A stretch of DNA of 64,000 nt from CBCOTE01 sp965112965 (GTDB taxonomy: Bacteria; Desulfobacterota; Desulfovibrionia; Desulfovibrionales; Desulfovibrionaceae). Below are positions 8,306 through 17,242 of this stretch, piece by piece. The notes below the pieces were generated by a model. The model was not told the origin of the DNA and ran no database searches. It worked only from the letters and a program-made list of their open reading frames with translations. How positions within the stretch are numbered: the first letter of the stretch is position 1; every line of letters starts with the position of its first letter. Where the stretch lies: assembly GCA_965112965.1 (NCBI GenBank), contig CBCOTE010000025.1, positions 13,608 through 77,607 on the forward strand, in the 5' to 3' direction. The translations under genes were made by a program, and so were the position numbers.

Positions 8306-9622
8306 TTACTCGGCCTTGGGCTTGACGGAATGTTTACGCTTGCATCGTCGACGGTCGCAACCTAGTTGGGCCTTGGATAGCTGAGAGACAGAAATCGGTT
8401 GCTCTCCGATGCTGGCGGACAGCTGAATTATCTCTGGAGTTCTACCCAGAGCCAGCCTCAAGTCATAGTTAGAAATAAATGAATCGGTCTCCGGAGCTGC
8501 ACGGACGACCAGTTTTTCGTTAAGCAATAAAGCGGTAGACGGTCCGGCTATAACGGCCTTAACCGTCGGCTCAATCGCCCTAGTCAGCGCTTCAACTTCA
8601 ACCACTGGTCTTCCTTGCCCTAACAGAGTCACAGCCTGACTTTGAGAAAACTCAGGACAGCAATTCTCAGACCGGTGCTCATCAAATTCCGGCCTACGTC
8701 CGCCTACTCGACGTTCAAGCTGGTCAAACTGTCCTTTGATGGAACATTCTTCACTGGAATAATCTTCGGCTTCTTCAAAACGATCTTCGCCATCCTGGGA
8801 CCGCTCTTGGTCGTACCGACGAGGATTGAGAGCCAACCAGTCCTCCAAGATCAACTCCCGCTCCTCGCCAGTGTCACTGACCACGACCAGGCCCTTATTG
8901 AAAATATTAGTCCGTACGACCTTGTAGTCGCCCTCATCCGTAGTAAATTTCTTACCAATTTTAGGACACTGGCGGTAAAATTGCTCATAATTTGCCTGTT
9001 CGTAGCTCAGACAACACAGAAGTCGACCACACATGCCAGAAATCTTAGTCGGATTAAGAAACAAATTCTGCTCCTTGGCCATCTTTATAGTTACTGGGAC
9101 GAACTTACGTAAGAAGCCGCAGCAGCAACATACCATCCCGCAATTGCCTACAGCGCCAATCATTTGCGTCTCGTGCCGCACCCCGATCTGCCGCAACTCA
9201 ATACGTGCATGATAAGCTTTAACCAGATCTTTGACTAACTCGCGAAAGTCGATTCGGTTGGGAGCCGTAAAGTAGAATATAATCTTAGAGCGATCAAAGA
9301 AGACCTCCACATCCACGAGTTTCATATCTAATTGACGGCTTCGGATACACTGACGGCAATGCTCAAAGGCCTCACGGGCTAAAATTTCATTCTGGCTTAG
9401 CTTGTTTAGATCTTCTTCGCTGGCTAATCGGTAGATAGGCTTAAGTTCCTGAGGGCCTACATCATGGAGTATCTCATCGCGTACTAGCACGACGCGTCCC
9501 AGCCCCATACCCCGTTCAGTGTTAACAATGATGCGATCACCTACGTGCACAACTAAAGGACCAGAGGTGAAATAATATATTGGCCCATAGTCATGAAATT
9601 TTAATCCCAACGTTTGATTCAT
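8306..9622 (-). CDS. ricT: PSP1-domain protein RicT (YaaT family)
   Basis: 438 residues. The PSP1 core (about residues 10-265) contains HVGDRIIVNTERGMGLGRVV and the cysteine clusters GNCGMVCCCCGFLRKF and SGMCGRLLCCLSYE, which in Bacillus RicT help bind an Fe-S centre in the RicAFT complex affecting RNA processing. The role in proteobacteria is not settled. After about residue 265 the chain turns acidic and low in complexity (RSQDGEDRFEEAEDYSSEE), probably a disordered tail ending in a basic segment. The order ricT then metG is shared with many bacteria, where holB precedes ricT; a possible holB tail overlaps this start by 32 bases. All family cysteines that I can see are kept. Confidence 0.88.
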   Translation of the reverse strand: MNQTLGLKFHDYGPIYYFTSGPLVVHVGDRIIVNTERGMGLGRVVLVRDEILHDVGPQELKPIYRLASEEDLNKLSQNEILAREAFEHCRQCIRSRQLDMKLVDVEVFFDRSKIIFYFTAPNRIDFRELVKDLVKAYHARIELRQIGVRHETQMIGAVGNCGMVCCCCGFLRKFVPVTIKMAKEQNLFLNPTKISGMCGRLLCCLSYEQANYEQFYRQCPKIGKKFTTDEGDYKVVRTNIFNKGLVVVSDTGEERELILEDWLALNPRRYDQERSQDGEDRFEEAEDYSSEECSIKGQFDQLERRVGGRRPEFDEHRSENCCPEFSQSQAVTLLGQGRPVVEVEALTRAIEPTVKAVIAGPSTALLLNEKLVVRAAPETDSFISNYDLRLALGRTPEIIQLSASIGEQPISVSQLSKAQLGCDRRRCKRKHSVKPKAE

Positions 9623-9788
9623 AGCAATTGCCTAAATGGTCTATAAATAGATCATACGCTAAATACGACTGCGTATTAATTGGTCGGCGAATATGCATCC
9701 GCCGGCCAAACAAAATCGCCTGAAGCCATAGCTTATAAAAACGGCTCTGGGTCATCTTAACCAATAAAAAACTGCCTTCTTGAATTAC
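9591..9788 (-). pseudogene. Possible tail of holB (DNA polymerase III delta prime)
   Basis: A 65-codon open stretch with no start, overlapping the ricT start by 32 bases on the same strand. It reads KLWLQAILFGRRMHIRRPIN and then TQSYLAYDLFIDHLG, resembling the HolB C-terminus, where a helix is followed by NVNPQLALExLLL. The holB-ricT-metG order is common in bacteria, and this supports the call. The stop TAG at 9789-9791 cuts off the front, and the next 570 bases upstream are not open in this frame. The sequence match alone is weak. Confidence 0.35.
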
Positions 9789-10359
9789 CTAAATACTTGT
9801 TGTGAATAGCTGATGTAAAAACAAACTAAACGAAAAAATCTTGATGGGTATATCCAGAACCAAAAAAAACGAGCACTAACAGCACCATAAATAAAAAAAT
9901 GATTATTAATGAGGACAAACATAACGCTTTAGCTTACGGGGAAAAAAACTGGAGGACGCACCCATGGTGCCAGTGATAACCCTCAATGTCCTTATAATAA
10001 ATAAGTCGACAGATTCCATAAAGTACATAAAAGACACCGAAACACCAAGGGACTATCATGTTTTTTTTATTTATATTATCTCTAAAAATCCAAGGCATAT
10101 AAAAATCTAAAGAGTAATTGTAGCCACTAATCATACAGAAATATGAAAAAATGACGAACAATCTTCGGCTCTTCCTATACGACAAGTTATTATATATAGT
10201 TTATGCTCCAGTTACCTAACTGAACCACACAATGCTATAAGCATAAAAGAGATATGCTAACTCACACCTCATAATAACAAGACATATTGGCCATAATGAT
10301 CAGCTGCAGCGCCAGAAATAAAATACGCACAAGGAATATTTTATCGTATAATAACAAGT
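9789..10359. other. Decayed region upstream of the holB-like tail
   Basis: About 570 bases, where the body of holB would be expected. A minus-strand frame of 83 codons at 9934-10185 is rich in aromatic residues and has no recognisable motif; its AT-rich codons suggest chance. I see nothing intact. Confidence 0.4.
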
Positions 10360-11982
10360 TTAGGCTACCCATAACCGGCGCCAACCAGCAAGCAAACGAC
10401 GTACTCGACACCGCCGCAGCCAGGCCAATACTCTGAGCAGCGCTGTTATACGTAGCTCCAATTTCGACTCCTCACCAGTATTATCCAGTACCAACTGGCA
10501 GGCGCGCAACTTACGGGCCTCGGGCCACTGCCAGGCATCCACTCGGTCCAGGACCCCTGCATCCAAATTACGACCCAGGGTCAGCCGTGCCGCCCGGATC
10601 TCTTTGGAACAATAAATACCCACTAACAACTCCGGCTGCTCTTCTCGGTTCTCTCGGCCCCAGGCCTCCAAAAAGAGCGGCACCTCAGCCACTGCCACTC
10701 GCCGACTAGTTTGAGCCGACCAAAAAGCCTCTAACCAGTATAGGACTAGGGGATGAATTAGCTCCTCCACTTCCAAACGCACAGCCGGTGATGCTGCCAT
10801 AGCCTCCATGAGCGCTTGTCTATCTATGTCGCCCTGCCCTGGCAATATGAAACGCTCTCCGAAATGACGCCTAAACAATTCCCAACCGTTCTCCCCAGCC
10901 GTATAGAGACCGGCTACCACGGCGTCAGCATCCAGCACCGATACCCCAGACGCAGCCAACTTCCCCAATACGCTAGATTTGCCACATCCAGACAGACCCG
11001 TTAGCACTACCCTCTGTAGCCGGCGCGTGACTCGTAGTAGCACCCTTTCAAAATCTCTCGGCGGCGGACACAAAAACGATAGTTCTTCCCCCCCTATAGG
11101 ATGCCGGAAAGAAAGGCGCCAGGCATGGAGCATTTGCCGCTGGGTTAAACGTCTCAGCATCGGATCGCTGGTATCTTCTTTATCTGGCCAGCCATACACA
11201 GGATCTCTCACGATGGGATACCCAATATGCTGTAGGTGCACCCTGATTTGATGCGTCCGGCCCGTGTGAAGCCGCACCGCCAGAAGTGACACACTGGCCG
11301 CCGGATCAGCCCACAACACTCGCCAACAAGTACGCGCCGACCGACCTTTTCTGGCTACAACTGCCATCTGTGTCTTCAACGTTGGATGTCGCCCTAATGG
11401 TGCATCAATTTCACCTGACGCCGTCTCAGGCACCCCCCACACTAACGCCAGGTATTCCTTGCGCACCTGTCGTGCCGCAAATGCCTCAGCAAGCGCTGAC
11501 CGTACCGCCTCACTCCGCGCTACTACTAAAAGCCCACTGGTGTCCTTGTCCAGCCGATGCACAATTCCCGGCCGAGTCGAATCAAGGTCGGCAAGTTCGG
11601 GATAATGCCATACCAGCCGATGCACCAGCGTCCCTTCGGTCCGACCAGGCACCGGATGCACTATCAACCCCGCCGGCTTGTCCAATACTAACAATGCTTC
11701 ATCCTGGTACAACACGTCAAGCACTCCATCTTCGGCCATTACTCGCTCACGACTCCGTAGCCATCCCTCCAGACAGGATGTCGCCACCGTTACCAGCTCC
11801 CCCACCACCAACCGTCGTTCGGGCCGAAGGCAGGCCTCTCCGGCCACCCTTACCTGCCCGCTGCGTACCCAAGCCTTTACCCGCTCTCGCGAAACTCCGC
11901 TCGAAGACAATGCCTCGGCCAACCAATAATCTAACCGATCGCCGGCCCTCGTAACCTCCCAAATTTCCTCCACTTCGCTCAC
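10360..11982 (-). CDS. rluD-coaE: Fusion: RluA/RluD-family pseudouridine synthase + dephospho-CoA kinase
   Basis: 540 residues with two enzymes. The N-terminal part has an S4-like RNA-binding segment (RLDYWLAEALSSSGVSRERV), then the pseudouridine synthase domain with the catalytic aspartate in GIVHRLDKDTSGLLVVAR and the C-terminal LHTGRTHQIRVHLQHIGYPI. From about residue 325 a kinase begins with Walker A GLSGCGKSS, DADAVV and the GDIDRQALM segment, matching CoaE, which makes CoA from dephospho-CoA. The same pairing occurs in Desulfovibrio genomes as far as I recall. The only in-frame start giving the full S4 part is GTG at 11982, without a clear ribosome site. Both active-site sets are present. 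A (CTAA)18 repeat lies 108 bases upstream of the start. Confidence 0.92.
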   Translation of the reverse strand: MSEVEEIWEVTRAGDRLDYWLAEALSSSGVSRERVKAWVRSGQVRVAGEACLRPERRLVVGELVTVATSCLEGWLRSRERVMAEDGVLDVLYQDEALLVLDKPAGLIVHPVPGRTEGTLVHRLVWHYPELADLDSTRPGIVHRLDKDTSGLLVVARSEAVRSALAEAFAARQVRKEYLALVWGVPETASGEIDAPLGRHPTLKTQMAVVARKGRSARTCWRVLWADPAASVSLLAVRLHTGRTHQIRVHLQHIGYPIVRDPVYGWPDKEDTSDPMLRRLTQRQMLHAWRLSFRHPIGGEELSFLCPPPRDFERVLLRVTRRLQRVVLTGLSGCGKSSVLGKLAASGVSVLDADAVVAGLYTAGENGWELFRRHFGERFILPGQGDIDRQALMEAMAASPAVRLEVEELIHPLVLYWLEAFWSAQTSRRVAVAEVPLFLEAWGRENREEQPELLVGIYCSKEIRAARLTLGRNLDAGVLDRVDAWQWPEARKLRACQLVLDNTGEESKLELRITALLRVLAWLRRCRVRRLLAGWRRLWVA

Positions 11983-12090
11983 CTAAAATTCCAATAAATT
12001 TTCTGCTACTCTTTCTTGCTCAACCCACTCTCCTACTGGCAAAACCAAAATAAAAGTAAGACTCCTAATAAAAAAATAAACATCTGTCTC

Positions 12091-12164
<74 letters not shown>

Positions 12165-15100
12165 GCACAGCCTTATCCGCCTAAATAAACGAAACCCAAG
12201 CTGATATAAAAGACATTTAGGACTAAGCCGCAGGCCACCAAATTGATCACGATGATCAAATAGGTACACCACGCTATATTTACCACCCCAAAGGTTCGAA
12301 GGAGGAGGCCGTAGAGGCGACATTTAGTAGCCTCCAGATTCATCCATTTGAATATGAAACTGCACCACAATCGCGATATGATAGTATAAATGTAAAAAAA
12401 ATGCCAACCAGGAACGTAGGCAACATTTCTATGAACCGATGGCCTTATTTAGTCAAAAAATCAGATACGAAAACAACAATAATCTTAGAATAATACATAT
12501 TAAAGCTCAAAAAAATCAAAACGCCAGACTATATATGACTCCAGGGCATATATAAAATTTGAGCCATACGGCAGGCACTACAGGACGTGAGACGTAGACG
12601 ACTAAGGCCGGCTCAGATGCAAGAGTCATTAATGCGCCGCAGAAGCACCGAAGTAACTATATGCCCTGTTATCACTAATATCCTATATCTAGATTCGCCG
12701 TATTAGTCAGTGACCGGGACAGTCTGTAGGACTAGGACGGTGCTAGAACGGAAAATACATTCAGCCATTACCTGGCTAAACCAAAGCGTTCTACAAAACC
12801 AGCGACAACCATAAATAAGAAGGTAGCCAAGGAGAAGGGCCACCTATCAGTAAGTAATTGAAAGCACCCAATCTGGCGGCAACAAAATCCACGCCCTACT
12901 CAGGCATGGCGACGAATAAAGCAATTATAGCGAAGCTACGCTGCAGTGGCCGGCACCACGCCACAAGAGCACAACGGCATGAACGCCTAGCATCACAGCC
13001 TTAAAAAAATAGTTAGGTCAACCTTAGCCCAAGAAGCAATCTAAACTCCAGACTTAGCAAGAAGACCTTTAGGCAGTTCTGCGAACGACAACAATAGAAA
13101 CGACGTCACATTTTGCAAAAAGTACAAGTCTCCAGCTCCAATTGAGCCCACCAGATCAAATAAAATATCTATATCTCACCTCAATAGGTATATTTTTAAA
13201 GATTGGAAGTAAAAAAATAGATAGTTGAAAAAACTTCCGCAAATATGATTCCCATCCCCACAACGCACATGCAGTATGCCGTACCTACTGTCGTCGTACC
13301 AGTGCCAGCGTGAGCGTCAATATTGGGTGGCAAACCAGACTATAGTTACGGGATAGTCGAAAGTGTTTCGTATATGGCGCGACCAGCAATGATACCGACA
13401 AGGCTACGAATGGTAAGATGAACAAGGATTCAGACGTCGACGAAAGGAGAGATACCACTGACAACGATGACAAAAAAAGTAATAGTATCTAATAAAGCTA
13501 TGAAGGCTGGAATATTAACACCGTCGTATATGCTGTCACGGCTAATAAGTGTAAACGAGGCAAGAGGTGCTAACACTAGTGAGTTCTGAGTCAACGACCC
13601 AGCCTTTAATTTTGAGTTGCCCGTCGAGTGTATTAAGAGAGAACAATGTTTACCATGCAAAGCAGCGGAAAGTGAAATAAAGGCATCAGGGCCTTCTAGG
13701 GCTATGGTGCCTATGGGGAGTTAAGAGACGCCGGCTCTTAAATAGGCCTTGGCTGGTAGCGAGATCGCAGATAACGCTTCCAAATTGAACAGGGATACCG
13801 ATGACAACCATAGATAATACTGACGAGCTCAAAGTTACGAGATATGCCACTAAAAAATACCATAGAAATCAATAATATGGAATCATGGGACACCCTTATC
13901 GGCCCAACGTTTTACGACATTCACGAAGTCAGATGCAAAGATGGTAACCTGATCGGTGAGGCCTTGTTTAGTTTTATGACCTGGTCGTTCTTAATATCTA
14001 CAATTGGGTAGAGAACCATAGAATTTTTTTTATAACAAATAAGATGGTAACAATGGGAACGACGGATGGAGAAGCCATCTTGATAGATCTCAGAACTAAA
14101 AAACTGTCTCGACAGCCCATTTTGGCTCAAGTGATACGCTAAGACCCCACATTTTAATAGCGCGAATGATGCCTTTCTAGGCCAAAATATTAATAATAAC
14201 TTATTTTTCCGCTACATTTGATGAACTTATCTAGAACTAGCAGTCCGTCAGACAAAACGCCTTGGATTTTATCATGGCGAGAGTGGCCAACGAAGAAGAA
14301 TTCCTCCACGTCAATAAAGGAGAATTTAATAACTGCTACGGTGGGCCGGATACACCCATGTCATCGCTTTCCCAATCGTGCCAATATTAGGCCTAAGGGA
14401 TAAAATGGTAGTCAAAAGTCGACACATTTACCTACAGCCACCTAATATTCGAGTACCGGCCAATGCGGCCGCCTTCCTGGAGTCCACCGCCGGTATATAG
14501 ATCAGGTACGATTGACGGTCGGCAAGTAAGGAATTACGTCCTTTGCCATCTTAGACTGTTAACCAGTTAGTTGTCTAAGGCGGCGAGCACGGATGAAAGC
14601 ACACTCTCGCTGCCAGAAAATATATAGCCCACGAAGAGCTAATTTTCGAAGCAAACCTGGGTAGAAAATAAGTAATAGCCAAAATTTTAGCGATGCTTAT
14701 GGCTATAGCAGTGGCGGACTAGCTCTTGAGGTAGTAACAACGGTCATGCTCAGCAGTAAAACCAACATAACTAGCGGAACGAAAATAGTACTGCCTCATG
14801 GATCTAATTTCCTTTTTTGTACTGCGGATGATACTAAGTATGCCGTAGCTATTGAACCAAGCATTATCCGCAGCCTGAGATAAAGCCAAACCCAGACCTT
14901 TACAGGCCGATCCCAGCAGGTAATAGCCATTGGTGCCAAGCATTACCAGAGATGCAGATTTATGCAGGCTGCAGTGGCATTGGGCTTGAAAAATTCACAT
15001 CAGATATCTTTTTCATTGCAGTGATAATAGCTGGAAACACGGAATAAACTTAGACAAAATAAGAACGGCCAAATCGGTCCAAAATGATGTCAATCAGGAC

Positions 15101-15457
15101 TTAATTAAGCACATAAACTAGACACAGAACAATATCCTCCTGATGAACATCGACCTTAAGGTCGCCCTTACAGGTAAGAGATAGATCAAAGATAGTCCAG
15201 AAAGCGACGATAATTAGCATGTGATCGGCAAAAAACATACTATTCTTGATATATACCCGGAGCCGTCGAGAGTGAGTGAGACAGCGATGTCAGTCTCATT
15301 GATATTCACGATTGAATGAGGCGGTACGAGACTTCATCGCAAAGATATGTTTCATTTTTCTATTCAGATCAAAAACCAAATACAGCTAGAGATAATACGA
15401 CAAACCGATTTTTAGCCTTATGAACAGTTTTTATTTAAGTAACCGGTCACTAATCAG
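12165..15457. other. 3.3-kb decayed region
   Basis: No intact gene. Coding-like fragments run on the minus strand: about 12785-12860 reads PFSLATFLFMVVAGFVERFG, a membrane helix from a lost transporter or permease, with a matching piece just upstream in another frame. At 13285-13660 two overlapping frames give hydrophobic stretches (SLTQNSLVLAPLASFTLIS and others) that I cannot name. A probable major facilitator remnant at 14240-14970 is listed separately. A and T runs are frequent. Confidence 0.45.
14240..14970 (-). pseudogene. Probable major facilitator transporter remnant
   Basis: Minus-strand pieces in one continuing frame read LLGSACKGLGLALSQAADNA, resembling the LxxLGxALSSGAxEALxYD region of multi-drug MFS proteins; then WAIYFLAARV; then WVYPAHRSS followed by stops, resembling the IPSERRATxLSL motif. 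Stops (TAG, TAA, TGA) occur between the pieces. The order of the three pieces fits an MFS protein, but each match is short. Confidence 0.35.
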
Positions 15458-17242
15458 CTACAGAGGCTTGAGCACAATATTCTTCACAAACAGTAGTACC
15501 AACTTAATGATAATGCCTGTATCCACGAAAAGGCCACGCCGGGCGTTCCAAAGACGTTCCAACTCTCGGTGCTGCTCCGGGGAGGCCGGAAACATGCTCA
15601 TGGCATCCCAGGGTTGAATGAGCCCAGCTGGAATATCTAAGGATAGCCGAATCCATGGATCGGGTAAGACTTTGAGTTCATCCACAAAGGCCGGCTCAGC
15701 TCCAATAAGTCGCAATCGACCAGCAGCCACGTCCAACAGGGACGGTAAATTACGTATCCATCGTTTGTCAGTACGCAGACGTCGGATAATCACAGGCCAG
15801 GGTATGGGCTGGCCTGTGGGGTCGTCTGAATTAGAACACAACACTACCATCTCCTGCCGCTCCCAATGCGGACCAATACCCAACTTACTGCGAAGGTACA
15901 GCATTAAGAGCATGGGCCAAACTATTAGCACAATTAACATGCCTAGTGCCCGCTGCAAAAACTGGTTCGGAACGTCAAACGGGGTAGCCGATGGCACCTT
16001 GCGTAATTTTAGAGGTTTAACCAGTTGTTCATTTTTCGACTTAGCCGGCTGCAGTGGAGACTCCAGGGCCTGGGGCTGAAGTTGGGGCTGTCCGGCTGCT
16101 GTTTCAAATTCCAAAGAAAAGCTCTGCCTCTTCTCAATATCTACCAAAGTGTCGAGCGGGTCGACAACATCCTCCGACCCAGTCAAAGCCGGATCAATGG
16201 AGTTTGTCATGACGGTAGACGTCTCCGAAAAAAACCGAATAATAGCATCAGGCCTGCCAGTAGTCAGAAACTGTGGTAGTGATTGTGGATCGCCCGCAGG
16301 CAACAACTCTAAAGTAGCCACCTTTAGCATAAACCCACCCAGCACAAAGGCTTCCACCACTACCGCACCAGGGTATACTACTGCGCCGGCAGCAGCTACG
16401 GTGTCCCTGAGTATAGCACCTTGAGCCACGCTTGTCCCGGCACCCAGCAACACATTAGGACCGACAACCGTTCCCCGGGCCACGCGACAGCCATCGCCCA
16501 AAAAAAGCGGAGCCTGGAGGCGGGCGCTTTTATCCACCCGCGTCTCGCTGCCCAACCATATGCCATCCACTAAAGTTTCGGCCTTAAATTTAGCCAAAGG
16601 CAATCGGCCTGATAAGGCCTCCATATTGGCCCAGTGCAAGCCGGCTATATTGTCCAAACGCAACACAGCGAGATTACCAGAGAAAAAAAAGAGTCGCGCT
16701 TGGGCTTGCTTGAGGTCCTGCACCACTTCTTGGGCCCGAATTAGTCCAACCCCGCGGCCTTGATTCACCAAAGAGCGACCCAATGCCAAAGCCTTGCGTG
16801 AAAACCCTAAAATTTCAGGTACTTCTACAGATCCATTTCTGACAGGCATCAACCCGTAACTCACCGTAGCCCGGATCCGTCGATGCTCTTCATAAAAGTC
16901 AACTAGATCACCACTCAACAACCCTAAGCATGGCAGCACGAGGAACTGCTCCCCCAACTCCCCGGCTAAAGGAATCAAAGATTCAAAAATCCCGGAAAAT
17001 TTGGGAATTACCACAAATTTTAAAGTCATCCCACACGTCTCACCGTCGCTGATCTCAGCAACTCCAGGCAGCTGTCCTTCAGATAACACAAGCACAGCCC
17101 GCTCATAACCACAGCGGGCCAGAGATGCCAAGACATGTTCCAGGATAGTCCGGCCTGCCAAGGGCAAAAAATAGAAGGGCCAGTCTAAGGCTATAGGTCC
17201 TGGCAGGGAATCGTGATTACAACATATGATAACGGCGTCCAT
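15458..17242 (-). CDS. Three-part protein: nucleotidyltransferase-like / left-handed beta-helix / sugar-transferase-like
   Basis: 594 residues from ATG 17242 (MDAVIIC); an upstream ATG at 17284 adds 14 residues that do not look native. Residues 1-220 follow a sugar-nucleotidyltransferase fold (DAVIICCNHDS, then PLAGRTILEHVLASLARCGY) but lack the usual GGxGTRL nucleotide loop. Residues about 230-330 are hexapeptide repeats (GDGCRVARGTVVGPNVLLGA), a left-handed beta-helix. After a Pro/Gln/Ser-rich linker comes a membrane helix (MLIVLIVWPMLLMLYL) and a bacterial sugar-transferase-like end with LPSLLDVAAGRLRLIGAEPA and a final hydrophobic segment. It may build or regulate a surface polysaccharide or lipid-linked sugar. 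The missing nucleotide loop may be native to the family rather than decay. No polysaccharide gene remains beside it. Confidence 0.75.
   Translation of the reverse strand: MDAVIICCNHDSLPGPIALDWPFYFLPLAGRTILEHVLASLARCGYERAVLVLSEGQLPGVAEISDGETCGMTLKFVVIPKFSGIFESLIPLAGELGEQFLVLPCLGLLSGDLVDFYEEHRRIRATVSYGLMPVRNGSVEVPEILGFSRKALALGRSLVNQGRGVGLIRAQEVVQDLKQAQARLFFFSGNLAVLRLDNIAGLHWANMEALSGRLPLAKFKAETLVDGIWLGSETRVDKSARLQAPLFLGDGCRVARGTVVGPNVLLGAGTSVAQGAILRDTVAAAGAVVYPGAVVVEAFVLGGFMLKVATLELLPAGDPQSLPQFLTTGRPDAIIRFFSETSTVMTNSIDPALTGSEDVVDPLDTLVDIEKRQSFSLEFETAAGQPQLQPQALESPLQPAKSKNEQLVKPLKLRKVPSATPFDVPNQFLQRALGMLIVLIVWPMLLMLYLRSKLGIGPHWERQEMVVLCSNSDDPTGQPIPWPVIIRRLRTDKRWIRNLPSLLDVAAGRLRLIGAEPAFVDELKVLPDPWIRLSLDIPAGLIQPWDAMSMFPASPEQHRELERLWNARRGLFVDTGIIIKLVLLFVKNIVLKPL

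Noticed and set aside
8642..9112. 156-codon plus-strand frame opposite ricT.
   Set aside because: Antisense shadow of the conserved ricT frame.
9934..10185. 83-codon minus-strand frame as a small membrane protein.
   Set aside because: Aromatic-rich chance translation of AT-rich DNA, with no start signals; the position fits decayed holB better.
11286..11954. 222-codon plus-strand frame opposite rluD-coaE.
   Set aside because: It is the antisense shadow of a well-supported gene; the proline- and serine-rich translation has no motif.
12173..12370. 65-codon minus-strand hydrophobic frame next to the CTAA tract as a phase-variable gene.
   Set aside because: It stops before the tract and shows no ribosome site or family motif, so the repeat cannot shift its frame; AT-rich DNA often gives such frames.
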